Assembly: GCA_036925085.1 (NCBI GenBank)
Contig: JAUPFP010000020.1
Span: 3,652,995 to 3,716,994, forward strand
Direction of reading: 5' to 3'
Source of the DNA: Brachycybe producta
Lineage: Eukaryota; Arthropoda; Diplopoda; Playtdesmida; Andrognathidae
DNA length: 64,000 nucleotides
Below, piece after piece: positions 1-12,444 of the stretch. Below the pieces are notes generated by a model. That model saw nothing but the letters and a program-made list of their open reading frames with translations. It had not been told where the DNA came from and did not search any database. The position numbers and the translations under genes were made by a program. Numbering within the stretch: position 1 is the stretch's first letter; every line of letters starts with the position of its first letter.

Positions 1-740
1 TCCCTCACTCACTCCCTCTCTCTCTTTTCATTCAATAAAATAAGACAAGATGACCATTAAGACTGACCATCACAACAAGACAAAAACAAACCGCCCGCCT
101 CCCCCTCCAAAAAAATAAACTTCAAATGATGATAAATCACTCTCGAGAGTTGAAAGATCCTCTCAAGAAAAAAGAAAGAAAAAGAACAGATGATTTTCTA
201 TGCTAATTAAGTGAAATTCCTTCTTTTTTCTTCGGAGATTCCCAAATTCAAGACGTTTTGTTACAACAACAAAAAAACCTATTCAAGAATATTAAAAATA
301 GAAACTGGTTCATTCATTCTCTCTGAATGGCCCAGAGGCCCTTTCCTTTCTCTCAGGTTGACCAAAAAAAAAAAAGATCCACTGAGAGAAAGAAAAAAGG
401 AGGAGGGGGGCCTCTCTAGGGCTTAGAAACAATTTGAGGAATGGGCAAGTGTAAAAACAAAACGACTCTTCGTTTTTCACCTGTTCTTAAGACCACAAAC
501 TGCCCAAAAATTCGAAATCTGTTTCCTTAAACTAGGGTCTCACATGCGTAAAAAACGTCAAACAGTAAAACGAAAACCATTAAACTTTTGGTGTTTTAAA
601 ACAACTGAAAGACTCCCTTTTCCTTACGTGCAACTTGCAAGACGGGTTTACTAAAGTCAACCCATTATAATTAATTAACTGCATAAATTAACTTGCAACT
701 GGAGTTGCCAAGTATAAGAGAAACCATTAATTAAATCAAT
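1..740. other. AT-rich stretch without recognisable gene
   Basis: There are short A-rich and CT-rich runs and small open frames of no recognisable composition. I see no repeat in common with the rest of the window. Confidence 0.4.
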
Positions 741-1213
741 CGGGACAAACTAATCATAGGTCACTCAATGACCTACACATTAGAAATGTAGGTCACTAAA
801 TGACCTACAGTTCTTGTCTGAATAGCTATCTGAAAGCATACGGTTTATAGATCACTGAGTGACCTATGATTAGTGATAGTGTAGGTAGTCGAGTGACCTA
901 CACTTCTAAAGTGTAGGTCACTGAGTGAATTAGACTTCTAAAGTGTAGGTCACCGAGTGACCTACATTTCTAAAGTGTAGGTCACTGAGTGAACTACACT
1001 TCTTCTAAAGTGTAGGTCACCGAGTGACCTACATTTCTAAAGTGTAGGTCACTGAGTGAACTACACTTCTTCTAAAGTGTAGGTCACCAAGTGACCTACA
1101 TTTCTAAAGTGTAGGTCACTGAGTGAACTACACTTCTTCTAAAGTGTACGTCACCGAGTGACCTACATTTCTAAAGTGTAGGTCACTGAGTGAACTACAA
1201 TTAGTCTTATTCC
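741..1213. mobile_element. MITE with inner 67-bp minisatellite (GGGACARACTAAT family, copy 1)
   Basis: The left end is GGGACAAACTAATCATAGG at 742 and the right end ATTAGTCTTATTCC at about 1200-1213, a degenerate inverted repeat. From 940 to about 1200 a 67-bp unit repeats four times (starts 940, 1007, 1074, 1141). Each unit holds two copies of the palindrome GTAGGTCACTGAGTGACCTA, one with GTGACCTAC and one with GTGAACTAC. The same ends and palindrome occur at 5605-5857 and 36620-37683. Confidence 0.7.
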
Positions 1214-1284
1214 AATCAATCATTAATCATTTCTGAATCCTTCAGTTTCAAACCAAACCCGTAAAAACACTTCAAGAAAAAAAA

Positions 1285-1466
1285 AATTTACCTGAGAACC
1301 ACGTCCTCAATCTTCCACCATTCAGATTTTTCCGTTCAGTTCGACGTTCGCGACTTCGACACCCACTTCACAGCACTCATTTCCAACCCTCCCCCCAACA
1401 TACAAGCACCACCTACCACTTGGATCCAAACAACACAAAAGCAACAAAAAAAACACACACATCGCG
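1285..1466 (-). other. Possible non-coding exon on the minus strand
   Basis: On the minus strand a T-rich tract ending TTTTTTATAG at about 1467 could be an acceptor, and GGTTCTCAG|GTAAAT at about 1291 could be a donor. All three frames between them contain stops, so it would be 5' untranslated sequence. The support is splice-site shape only. Confidence 0.2.
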
Positions 1467-1619
1467 AAACTATAAAAAACAAAACAATAACAAAAAAAGG
1501 TATTTTAGAAAGCGGCCATTTTAAAATATGCAAGTGCAGAAAAGAAAAATATAAATTTTATTTTAAAACATAATTTGATTTTCAAACTCGCGTAATTCAC
1601 TGTTTCAGGGTTAAGAAAC

Positions 1620-2600
1620 ACGAGAAATTTAAAAGTGTTTTAGAAACTAGAAAGGGCTCATTCACTCAATAGTATGTATTTTCATGTTTGATATCTGTTT
1701 AAAGTTGGGGTTCATTTTCAAACTTACTTAAAAAGGTTTATTTTGAAAGATATCAATCATGAAATTATCCTTATGTGAATGAGCTATTACCCTTTTCTAG
1801 TTTCTAAAACGCTTTCTAGTTTCTCTTCGTTTTGAACCTGAACAACTCGCGACTTAAACTCAGTGGTTTTATAGCTTAAACTGTCCCCCCCCCATCGATT
1901 ATACTGACTTTCACGTGCAAAATCAAGAGAGACTAGAAAATGTTTTAGAAACTAGAAGGGTAGGCTCAATCACTAGTTTCTCTTCTTCACTTTGAACTTG
2001 AAAAACAGAATAAATCACGAGTTTGAAAGCCGTTTACAATTTAAAACCAGCTTAATTAAGATGGCGTTTTATGAAACAGCTCATTTTTCTGAACTCTTCA
2101 TTACTCAGAGTGAGCATAAAAAAGCTCAGAAGCGTAAAAAAATAACGTGAAACAAGAAAGTGTTTTAGAAACTAGAAGGGTAGGCTCAATCGCTTAAAAG
2201 CTATTTTCGTGTTTGCCCATCTTTCAAAATAAAAATTGACATACTGAAATAACCGTAAGTGATTGAGTTGCCCTTCTAGTTTCTAAATCACTTTCTATAG
2301 TAGAAATTCTCTTCATTTTGCTCTTCTGAAATCAGCTCTTCCGTAAAATCCATCTTATAATTAAGATGGTTTTAAATTGTAAACTGCTCTCGAACTCTTG
2401 ATTTATTCTGTTTTTCTAGTTCAAAATGAAGAAGGGAAACTAGAAAGTGTTTTAGAAACTAGAAGGGCAACTCAATCACTTCAGGTTATTTTCATGTTTG
2501 CCATCTTTCAAAATGAAACTGAACTTAAGTGATTGAGTTGCCCTTCTAGTTTCTAAAACCCTTTCTAGTTTTTCTTCAATTTTGAACTTGAAAAACAGAA
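1620..2600. mobile_element. Cluster of foldback MITEs (TTTCTAGTTTCTAAAACACTT family)
   Basis: At least four related inverted-repeat units lie in a row: about 1622-1838, 1929-2000 (internally deleted), 2150-2335 and 2434-2592. Each starts like AGTGTTTTAGAAACTAGAAG followed by GGGCAACTCAATCACT and ends with the reverse complement. Centres contain TTTTCATGTTTGCCATC. Half copies recur at 19476-19545, 29535-29595, 53195-53240, 57575-57610 and 61310-61540. Confidence 0.75.
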
Positions 2601-2733
2601 CAATTAAGAGTTCGAGAGAGTCGTTTACAACGTTTACTACACTTCTGAGCTCTTTTTTTGCGTCACGCTGTTAAAAAAATCAGCTGTTCCATTAAAACCC
2701 ATCTTAAATTTAAAAATCCAACGTCAGAATACA

Positions 2734-2938
2734 TGCAGTTAGAAATCGGGGAGAACTTCAGTTGGCTCCGCCCTTGTTATGACGACCGGCAACTTCTAAT
2801 TGGTTGGTTACGTAGTCTGACGTCACATGCACCGCCCTTTTTCAACGTCGAACCACACAACAAACCAATTAGAAGTTGCCGGTCGTTATAACGAGGGCGG
2901 AGCCAACTGAAGTTCTCTCCGATTTCTAACTGCCTGTC
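2734..2938. mobile_element. CAGGCAATTAGAAATCGGG MITE, copy 1
   Basis: This is an inverted-repeat element of about 205 bp whose arms carry TTAGAAATCGGG, then GTTGGCTCCGCCCTT, then CAACTTCTAATTGG, with the reverse complement on the right. The outermost bases have drifted (TGCAGTTAG on the left). Better preserved copies lie at 24391, 25332 and 49548. Confidence 0.8.
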
Positions 2939-3499
2939 GTCAGAATCCCGTTTTTTCTGTGATTCAAACTGGGTAAAAAAAAAAGCCTCGTTTGAAACCG
3001 TTTTTTCGAGCAAAATTCATTCGATCTCCAAGTAAAATGAACTAAATTTGGCTTGGAAATCGAACCCAATATCACTGAGAATATAAACTAACAATAAATT
3101 TCCGGGTTTTTTTTTACACATCGCCACTTTCCATTTCCTGGTATTTTTTTTTTTTCTTCTTTCGGAATTTTGACTGAATCCAAAACCGACTTGAAGTCGT
3201 TTCAAAACTCAGAATCGAACCTCAAACGCTCGTCAAACAGGTTAAAATTACAAAACCAACAATCATTTCTATTATTTATCGCTAGAATGAACTGAAGAAT
3301 GTCATTTAAGAGCCGAGAAAATCCCCCAAAATGGAAAGTTTTCCCTCCAAAAACAAAATACCAAGAAACTTCCTCTCGATATAAAACATCGAAAACCATC
3401 TCAAAAGATCGTTTAACCGCCTAATTTACACATTAAGCACTCGATCTCACTTCGGAGGATCGAAAACTCAACAAAAATGCGAAATTTCAATTAAATTCG

Positions 3500-3760
3500 C
3501 GTCATTTTTACCTGAAAAAGAAGCAAACGCAATTAAAAAAAATCACACCATCGGCGCCATTTTCACATTTCTGCTCACTCTAACCTTCAAATAGAAAGCT
3601 GCTTACGGTATTGGTAAGATCTGCAAGCGAATCGATGACGTCACTATGGATGTTGTTCTACGGTACATTGCAGACAACACGTAAAAGCAAACGCTAATGT
3701 CAGAATCGTAGTCTAATATGTACGCATGCGCACTTTACGCAACTGCCGAAACGATTCTCA
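3500..3760 (-). promoter_or_regulatory. Possible promoter and non-coding first exon of a minus-strand gene
   Basis: On the minus strand a candidate donor TTTTTCAG|GTAAAA lies at about 3512. Upstream are AAAATGGCGCCGATGG near 3560 and, at 3637, a CRE-type site GATGACGTCAC. The first ATG frame closes after four codons, so any exon here would be leader. No downstream coding exon is identified. Evidence is weak and rests on motif shape. Confidence 0.25.
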
Positions 3761-5600
3761 ATATCGATACATCGATGATGTTTCGTTATCGAAATGAATT
3801 GTTTCTTACCTTTCTAAAATTTCAAAACGTTAATTTCGATAGAGCTGAGAATATTTCAAAATGTAAAGTGTTTTAATATAGTAAATTTGATTAATTGTTG
3901 ATTAAAAATCATTAATTATAAGTTATAACTGTGCAATTTCTTGTAGAAGCTGATATATTCCTGCCAATCGTAAGAAGACGCTCGTGACATCAGAAGAGTT
4001 GACATAAAATTTAGAATTGTTTCAGTCAGTCTGATAAAAAAATATATGATATCAATATTAATGATTTCAACAGTTTAAATCCAAAGAGTTAATGCCATAT
4101 TTTGTTAATAACCTTTTTTTATCAGACAAAATGACACAAGCCTCCATTTTTTATCAACCCCTCTGACGTCACAAGCTTCTCCTTACGACGAGGCAGGTAT
4201 ATAGACTCTATATGATGTAATCAATACGATATTATCGATTTGTGTGTTGATCGATCGCCTCTCTCGTGATGACGTCATCTATCATTGAAACATACCAAAT
4301 GCAGTATATTTTCTATGTAGTTCAATTGTAATTAATTATTGTTTTTAATTTCATTAATTGTAATTAATGTATTGTTTTTAATTTCATTAAATTGTAATTA
4401 ATGTATTCTTTTGAAATATGACCTTTTATGGTGTTATTTTTCAAAGAAGAATATCAATGAAAATTATGACACAAAAATTACATTGTCATTTTCATTAAAA
4501 CAATTAAAATTGAAAAGCAAATTAAAAAAATCAATTAATATATTTTTTTAAAAAAAAAAAAATTAAACAAAATTAATGTATTTAAACATTAATAATTTGA
4601 AACAAAATATTTAAACATTAATAATTTGAAGAAAAAAATTAATTTAATTATTAAATTCATTAAATTAAATAATTTAACAATAATTACTGAAAATAAGAAT
4701 TTAATAAAATAAAACTAAGTAAAAAAAAATAATTAGAGTAAATATTGGACAGAATTGACGCATAAAATCCAAATATTTTTCACAATATATTTCAAAATAA
4801 ACTTTTTTATGACATGTTTTGAAAATATCATTTTTCAGGGGTCAAAAAATCACCTTTTAAAATTATTTTGACCAACATTTTTAACATTGAAAAAACTGTC
4901 AAATAAATAATATATTTTAAAAACATTCTTAAAAAGGTTCTTTAAGATAACTAAGTTCTCAGTATTTATTTTTCCATGCGCTATTTATCAAACTCAAAAG
5001 TGAATTATTCATGACAATTTCAAAATTCTCATTCTGAAAATTTAAAATTAAGGCATATTAAACTGAAATAAAAAGTTTATTTTTAAAGATATTAAATTTG
5101 AAAAATACTTTTATGTGATTTAAGTTCCTTTTAAAGCTTCTGAAACACTTCAAAAGTTTTTTTCTCTCCCATAATACACAGAGTTGAGATGTGTTTTTCA
5201 TATGAAAGTTACCTGTATTTAATTGAAATTTCATAAAATTCCGGCTGCTCATTTAAATAATCCAACAAATTATCTAAAATTGAAAAATAATTTTATTCTA
5301 AATAAACTATATGAACTTTTTTTTCAAAAGCTGCTTACAAATAACATTTCATAAAAATGATGGTACAAAATTTAATATTTTTAATGCCAAATGTGAAAAA
5401 AACTTTTCACATGAAGTTCAACTTGAACCTTCTAATCGAAGTTATACTGTATAACATATAAGCAAACCTTTTTTAAAGCGCCCTCAATTGAGTTTTCTTT
5501 TTGTAAGTTGGAACCCTGTTCTGAGGGTTCAAGTGAGAAGTTTTTGTCTAGAATTTAGTGCTACGCAGCCAAACACCTGAACTTCAACTTGAACCCTCTA
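3761..5600. other. Very AT-rich gene-free stretch
   Basis: The sequence is mostly A/T with short TTAAT and ATTAAT runs. TGACGTCA-type sites occur near 4162 and 4268. No coding pattern, RNA or clear repeat family is visible. Confidence 0.4.
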
Positions 5601-5604
5601 AAGC

Positions 5605-5857
5605 GGGACAGACTAATCGTAGGTCACTAGGTGACCTACACTTTCAGACAGCTATTTGGAGAACTGTGGGTCACTCCGTGACCTATACACTTTTTTATAT
5701 TCTGGGGGCCTGCACCCCTGAGAACCCCTTACAACAAGCTTAATTTAATGTAACCCCACCTAATCATCGATATAAAAGAAGTTCTAAAGTGTAGGTCACT
5801 GAGTGACCTACAGTTCTGAAGTGTACGTCACCTAATGACCTACGATTAATCTGTTAC
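5605..5857. mobile_element. GGGACARACTAAT MITE, copy 2 (short array)
   Basis: The left end GGGACAGACTAATCGTAGG is at 5605 and the right end TACGATTAATCTGTTACC is at about 5857. The inside holds the shared block CAAGCTTAATTTAATGTAAC (5735-5755) and three scattered copies of the GTAGGTCACT palindrome, not an expanded array. This looks close to the state before minisatellite expansion. Confidence 0.7.
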
Positions 5858-5862
5858 CTCTA

Positions 5863-6171
5863 ATACCTTGTACACACATGAGTGATATGAATTCAAATTA
5901 AATGTGTTTAGGTGAATTTATACGGAATCCAGTTAAGGACATGAACCAAATAAAAATTGACTTTATTATTAATATTTTAAATTGAAATACTAAATCAATG
6001 TTTTAATGTCAATAGTTTATCTGATTATATTTAAGTTAATTAACTCAATATTTTCAGATTAATTAACTGAATAAATTGAATTCGATATATTGTGTGTTTG
6101 TCCTTCACAGGGCTCTGTAGAACACATTTATTATTTAAATGCATTTAAATTATCAGGTGTGTACTAGGTAT
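5863..6171 (+). mobile_element. ATACCTTGTACACAC MITE, copy 1 (309 bp)
   Basis: The ends are ATACCTTGTACACACATGA on the left and CAGGTGTGTACTAGGTAT on the right, an imperfect terminal inverted repeat flanked by TA-rich bases. The interior shares AATTTATACGGAATCCAG and CACAGGGCTCTGTAGA with copies at 9668-9938 (inverted) and 16409-16731. It starts only a few bases after the preceding MITE. Confidence 0.8.
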
Positions 6172-7262
6172 AACGCAATCTCTAAGCAATGTTTTTCTAA
6201 ATTGGAAGTCTGCTCAAGGATTTTCTGCCCAAATTTAATTTGCGCTTTATTGAAACATCTATATGAAACTGGCCACTGGTCTAAAAATCTAAATAGCCTC
6301 CAATAAAAGTCATCTGTTTTTTGTTCGATCCGAAGTTCCTGTCCATAAAATCTCTTCCTCGAAACCTAAAAAAATCCCTCAATAAAAACAAAAACTCACT
6401 GTAACATTAAACTAAAGTGAGGACATGGGACACCTTATGGACACAATCATTATTAGGATGTTAACAGTTATGTTTTTTTAGAGAGTATATCAAATTTAAG
6501 GGTGGGGGAGGATGCTGTGATTGTGAGCACGAAGAGAGAAATAGAGAGGGGAGGGGGGTAGACTCCCTTTGGAGAAAGGAGGGATAGGAGGTGGGGATAT
6601 GGTTGACACTTTCATGGAGAAGTGAATGGGGAAGGAATGCTAAGAAGCTGAAATGGGTTGAGCAGAAGTTGAAATGATCCAAAACCACATGGACCTACTA
6701 TTTCTTATCTTTCATTTAGACACTTATCTCAAGTTAATCTACACATATACGTATATTGGAAGTTAAACATGTTGTTCTAGTAATTACTTCGTGTTCTTCC
6801 TGTAACTTGAAAACTGTCCAACACATTACTCAACAATGACAAACAATGAAGTTTGACAGTTGCTCACAAGAGTTTGCCCAACTGTTTTCATAGTTAGCCT
6901 GTTTTAGCTGTTGTCCAGTTTTGCTTTATTAAGTTTTTGTCCAGTTCTGGATTTATTTAGCTTAGTTCTCGTATATTTTAGCATTTATTCAACTTTGCTA
7001 AGTGTCTTTTTTGTTTATTAGAGACATACATGAATCTCATGTGGACCAGTGGACTTTTTGCAAATTCCAAGCCCAGCCCAATGGTCTGGGTTGGGTCTGG
7101 TTTAACTACTTTATGAAACAAGGCCCTCTCCAGCTGGAGAGACCAGAACTCAAAGATAAAACCAACATCTAGAACAGCTTTATTTTTTTTTTTACTAAAA
7201 GTGATTTTTTTCTGATTGCCTTACTAATTACTATCTCTCAACATGTATATTTAAATATGAAT
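6172..7262. other. Gene-free stretch
   Basis: A minus-strand open frame of 75 codons around 6461-6688 reflects a GA-rich run and has no protein-like pattern. Nothing else is recognised. Confidence 0.35.
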
Positions 7263-7270
7263 GTAAATTT

Positions 7271-7670
7271 TAGAGGTGAGACGAATCCTAAAAGGTTCTC
7301 GAATCTCACGAATCCTTCCTATAAGAATCCTATATTATTCCTTAAGAAGATACAAATAAACGAAATAATATTAAATATTAAATTATTAATAATAAAAAAA
7401 CAAGTGTGGCTTCACTCAGGGTCGCCACAAGGTGATGATATTGGTATCCGGATAACCACCGAAATTGCAACAATCGCCGGTTTTTTTTTTGTTAGTGAAC
7501 GCCTTCTATTGGACGTCAATGGAGTTAAAACTAATTTTACCAAAGTTTTTAACAGTTTTTTTAAGGTTAGGATTCGAAAGATTCGAAAAGACGAAAAAAA
7601 GCGCAAAGATTCAAGTTTTTGAATCTCGAATATTTTTCAAGATTCGCGGAATTCTAATGGCCCATCCCTA
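7271..7670 (+). mobile_element. hAT-like MITE with perfect 8-bp target duplication (TAGAGGTGRGACGAAT family)
   Basis: The ends are TAGAGGTGAGACGAATCC and GGCCCATCCCTA, an imperfect inverted repeat. The flanks are the identical 8 bases GTAAATTT at 7263-7270 and 7671-7678, the duplication length typical of hAT transposons. The interior (CAAGTGTGGC, GGTGATCCGGATAACC, TTAGGATTCGAAAG) recurs in at least five other copies. It is non-autonomous: the open frames on both strands match no transposase. Confidence 0.88.
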
Positions 7671-8259
7671 GTAAATTTAAATTAAATAAGATTGTATTTT
7701 TTTTAAAAAAAATAAATAAATGCTAAATAAATGTCATGATTTAAATACAGAAAAATCAAAAATTTTTATTATTCTTTTCCTACTCTTAATAAAAAAGCGC
7801 TCAATAAGATAACAATCTGTAAGAGATTCGTTGTGAAGTCTGGTTAATAAGCTTTGTAATTTATTACTGATCCAACAATTTGAACCAAAATTTATTAACC
7901 GACATTTTTAAACGAGAGCTAAAGCTATAACTTCAAAATATTAATTTGCATAAATTGGGCACGCGTTTAAACAAACGGGGAAAAAAAAAATACTTCCCTC
8001 CTCCCCATTTTCCTTCTCCTTCTTCGAGAATGAAAGTAACATAATTTCGAATGTCAAATTATACAGAAGAAATAAACGTAAAATAGGTGAGGCCACAAAG
8101 AACAAGAAACAAAACGATCGAAAATAAGGAGTCTCCAATTTTTTTAATTAAATGGGCCACTACTATTAATAAACCACTTAAAATAAGAACCAACATTCAT
8201 GAAGTAAAAACTTGACACTTGAACCCTCTGAAACAGGTTTTCAATAACCGTACAGGAAC

Positions 8260-8360
8260 ACTCTGTTCAGAGAGTTCTTTTCGAGATTCGCGGGATTCGA
8301 GTTTTTCGAATCTCGAATATTTTTCAAGATTCACCGGATTCGAATGGCCCATTCCTACTA
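8260..8360 (+). mobile_element. Right-end fragment of the hAT-like MITE
   Basis: CGAGATTCGCGGGATTCGAG through TTTTTCAAGATTCACCGG to CCCATTCCTA matches the right end of the copy at 7271-7670. The left part is missing. Confidence 0.65.
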
Positions 8361-9310
8361 AGTACACTTCAGGGGGGTTTCAGCTCAATGGAGCTATGTG
8401 TTGACAGCATGTAGGCCAATTTCCATAGTATCTCTAACAATCACTTGGTGGTGCTAGAATCATGGCGCTTTAGCATAATTCTTTTATGAACAAAAGTGGG
8501 GACATGATTGGTAGGTTAGGACCACGCCCTCGCAAAATTAAACTCTGTAATTCAAATTGAACAAAGCTATGGCAACAACAGGTAGTTACAGACTTACAGT
8601 GTTACATACACAGTTCACTTATACATATGAGATGATATAACTGTGGAGTACCTGCTATCTGATATAATTTCAAAAAGATTTCAGCATTATTCATTCATTT
8701 TCTAGTAATTTTGACTTTATGTTTTGCCTGCACCACAAAACAAAGTCAACATTAATAGAAAAAGGAATGAATAACGCTGAAATCCGTTTGAAATTCACTT
8801 CGTTCACTTAAACATAAACATAGCGACCAGGACGAGGGAGGGGGGGGGGGCAAACTAGGTTATTGTTCTGACATCATAATTATGATAGCGCCATCTAGTG
8901 TTTGTTAGGGACATTTACAATGGCTGCCATTTACACCAAATACACTTTCAGTTTTTATTAATATTTTTAAAAGATAGTGACGTCTTTTAATCAAGGTTCA
9001 TATATGGCTCGCGAGCTGCAATTTGAGAACCACAGTTTTAAATTATTGAAAGATAATTTTGACAAGACAAGAAGAGAGAGAGAGACATTTTGAAAATAAA
9101 ATTGCACCTGGAAACTTCCATTTTCGACTCAACCGAGAAAAAAATCACCGTTGTCTTTTTCCATCTTCCTTTCAGTTGTAATCTAACCATAAACAAAAAA
9201 TAATAATAAGAAAAAATTCCAAATGCAAAATACTCTTAAAAATGAAATAAATTTATTATTCTCCAACCCACGCGTCAAATTTCTTTTTACATTAACGTGT
9301 ACCGTTAACA
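8361..9310. other. Gene-free stretch with a G tract
   Basis: It contains a run of G at 8838-8850 and a GCGCCATCTAG motif near 8890 that is also seen near 62.5 and 62.9 kb. Nothing else is identified. Confidence 0.35.
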
Positions 9311-9395
9311 CGGCAATTAGAAAACGGGACGAACAGAAGTTGGCTCCGCCCTTTTTATGACGAACGCAACTGCTAACATCTGACGTCACATGCTC
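9311..9395. mobile_element. CAGGCAATTAGAAATCGGG MITE, left-end fragment
   Basis: GGCAATTAGAAAACGGGACG, then TTGGCTCCGCCCTTTTTATG, then a short remnant TCTGACGTCACATGCTCC. The right arm is absent. Confidence 0.65.
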
Positions 9396-9667
9396 CTAAA
9401 TGTGTAAAAAGAATAATTAAAATTGAATTATTCAAACAAAAAATTAAATTCAATCTTTTTTTTTGTTTTGTAAAAAAAATATATAAAAATAATTTGAGAA
9501 ATTTTTTTTAATCAATTTTAAAAAATTTCCTAGGTCCATCAGGCAAGTTTGGGCCCGAGGAAAAATCCCCACTTCCACCTCCCTCTTGTCAGGACTGAAT
9601 GCATTTGATGAGTTCTGACGTCAATTGAGCTGAGAAGCTTTCGGATCATTTAAAATACATGCACCTA

Positions 9668-9938
9668 ATACCCAGTACACACCTGATAATTTAAATGCAT
9701 TTAAATAATAAACGTGTTCTACAGAGCCCTGTGAAGGGCAAACTCTTGAAAATATTGAGTTAATTAACTTAAATATAATCAGATAAACTATTGACAAAAT
9801 ATTGATTTAGTATTTTCAATTTAAAATATGAATAATAAAGTCAATTTTTATTTGGTTCATGTCCTTAACTGGATTCCGTATAATTCACCTAAACACATTT
9901 AATTTGAATTCAATTTAACTCATGTGTGTACAAGGTAT
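9668..9938 (-). mobile_element. ATACCTTGTACACAC MITE, copy 2 (inverted, 271 bp)
   Basis: This is the reverse complement of the element at 5863-6171. It starts ATACCCAGTACACACCTG and ends CATGTGTGTACAAGGTAT, with GGATTCCGTATAATTCACC inside. Confidence 0.8.
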
Positions 9939-10287
9939 AACCCTTATTGAACTTGAGGCTATTTTTTCTACCAAATGTAATCGTTTTCAAATGAAACCTT
10001 TAGTATGTCTCGTATATAACACAACAAATATTTTGATTAAAAATCACTTAAATTTCTGTCTGTTTTTGTAAATATTTACATAACAATTGTTGTATGGATT
10101 ATTCGGCGCAATTTTAATGCTAAATTTAAACTGTGGCTAAAATTGTCTTGCTAGAAATAAAACGCAGAATTTCTATGTAAAAAAGACTGCATTTTATTTC
10201 TGCAAGCTTTTGACACTATTATTTTACACAAAAAAAAAGTTTTCACTATTTTTTTTTTGAGGATTTCTGCACAATATTGGCATCTTT

Positions 10288-10476
10288 AGGCCTTGTTTCC
10301 ATTGGGGTGAAAAAATTCAACTTTTTAGAAATTTCACCTGGTGAAAAAAATTGAACAAACGTGACCTTTGCCTATGATAGTGAATAGGCGGAGGGCCCGT
10401 GTTTCTTCTATTTTTCACCAATTGACATTTTCAAAAAAAAAAGTTCAAATTTTCACCCCAATGGAAACAAGGCCTT
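10288..10476. mobile_element. Short foldback MITE (AGGCCTTGTTTCCATTGGGG ends)
   Basis: A 189-bp near-palindrome begins AGGCCTTGTTTCCATTGGGG and ends CCCCAATGGAAACAAGGCCT. Arms of about 40 bp surround a non-palindromic centre (GATAGTGAATAGGCGGAGG). Confidence 0.8.
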
Positions 10477-10479
10477 ACT

Positions 10480-11225
10480 CAAAACATATCTGTAGACTTT
10501 TCTCTAAAATTTCTGCTGATTATTTTTAGCAGGGTGCGCTGTGATTTTTTTTTTGAAGCAGACTGTATAAAATAAGCCTATTACATGTCAACTTTTAAAA
10601 TAAAGAAATGACTTTTGAAGAAAAATAGAAAACATGTATAAATTTTAAAAAAGGAGCAATACATAACACAAGATAAAGGTGAAGTAGTAGACAGTGTCAT
10701 AGAACTAGGAGGAGGAGGAGGAGGAGGCTTTAGCTGTTTTTATTTCTTGAAGGAGTGGACCTCACCTGAAGTACATCAATATATACCTACTAAGCATATC
10801 CCTCACTCCCTCCATCCCTCTCTCTCCCCCCCAACTCCACCCGTCAAATATCCATCTCACGACGAGTAACAGTCTCATTTTAACAGGATTTTAAACTGGT
10901 TTAAAACGAGACTTGAACAAAATGTTAGCCTGTCAAAAAAAGGTACAAAAAATATTAAAAGGTCTCTCCATTACAACTACTTCAGATGAGAGATGGATTT
11001 TTATGATTAAGAACATCATGGGAAATCTAAAAAAAAAAAACGTTCAGGTGGCTTAGAGTGAGGTTAAATAATAGCTAAACTGGGTAGAATTTAACTGTTT
11101 AAAAATCTAAGCAGGGAATAACAGTTAAAACTAAACATAAGCTAAGCTAAGCTAAATAAAATTAAAACAACATTAAAACTAACGATGCCTTTTCAAAAAT
11201 CGGACCATAAAATGCCAAATATACT
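10480..11225. other. Gene-free stretch
   Basis: It holds a (GGA)n run near 10710-10728 and CT/C-rich runs near 10800-10850. No gene or repeat family is recognised. Confidence 0.35.
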
Positions 11226-11229
11226 GTGC

Positions 11230-11983
11230 TTAAGAGGCTACATCGCAAAATGACTTCGAAAAATCTCCACAAAGAGCGCTACCATCGTTTTTCTATTGAG
11301 CCCATAGACCCAATGTTAAAAGAAAAAATGTAAATTTTTAAAATACACAGTCGCGGCAACATGTTTATTTTTCATATTTAAAATTGTCCAATTTTGATGG
11401 TTCAAAGTGCAATGTGCACTTCAAATATATGGTCATCTAGTGATAGAATGACAAAAAATTGGTAAGTGCGGTTCTATTTTTAAAAACTATTTCAAAATTG
11501 CGAATTTCTAACTCATGTTAGAAATCCATTGAGTACGGCCCTCGTAAGCAAAAAAAAACACCCATTAAAATGCTTGTAAAAATACCTAAAAATCATTTTA
11601 AAAAACCACAATTAAACCACATTGGCGCGCACACGTGCTGATTTTTTTCTGGCTTTTAAAAATTATGTTTACGTATTTTTACCAACATTATAATGGATGT
11701 TTTTTTCAAATTTGGGTTGACTCAATGGAGTTAGAAATTCGCAATTTTGAAATAATTTTTAAGAATAGAACCGCACTTACCAATTTTTTGTCATTCTATC
11801 ACTCGATCCGCATATATTTACGGTGCGCATCGCACTTTGAAAAACTAAAATTGGACATTTTTAATGCGTATTTTAAAAATTACCATTTTTTCTTTAACAT
11901 CGGGTGTATGGGTTTAATAGAAAAACGATGCTAGCGCTCTTTGCGGAGATTTTTTGAAGTAATTTAGTAATGTAGCCATTTAA
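11230..11983. mobile_element. TTAA-ended ~800-bp foldback element (TTAAGAGGCTAC family), copy 1
   Basis: The left arm begins TTAAGAGGCTACATCGC and runs through AGAGCGCTACCATCG, ACAGTCGCGGCAAC and TGATAGAATGACAAAAAATT. The right arm is its reverse complement and ends TGTAGCCATTTAA. The arms are about 350-380 bp. Other copies lie at 14552, 17413, 18672, 28739 and 51036. The plus-strand 99-codon frame at 11635-11934 is part of the right arm. Confidence 0.8.
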
Positions 11984-12405
11984 TGTTTTTCAAAAAAAAA
12001 AAAACGCTGTTTAGCTAAGAAAAAAATCAAGATCTTTTAGCCTTACATTAGGCATTTTGCACAAGTTGTACTAAATGCCCCGTGCCCTTTGCCCTTCCCC
12101 TTTTACACGGATAGTGCACGCAGATCAGCACACGCCTTTTAATAAACCCTGAATTAAGCCTTTAAAACCTTTTCTTTTTTTTAAAAAAAAACACCAGTAG
12201 ACCCCTTAAGCCATAAAAGAATAATAAATTGTAAACTTGTGACTAGAGAATTCCATGGCATTTCAGGAATGCCCCTATACATTTATTCGTATTAGGGGCC
12301 CTGATGAGCCCAACTAAGAGAAAAATTTTGAACTGTCAAAATTGATGAAGAGCAGCAAACCCATGCACGTGGCAGGTAGAAAAATCTTTGCCCGATGGGC
12401 AAGCA

Positions 12406-12444
<39 letters not shown>

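Noticed and set aside
1285-3610. A second minus-strand gene at the left edge
   Set aside because: Only splice-site-like motifs and a possible promoter are visible; no coding frame supports it, so it is listed only as low-confidence features.
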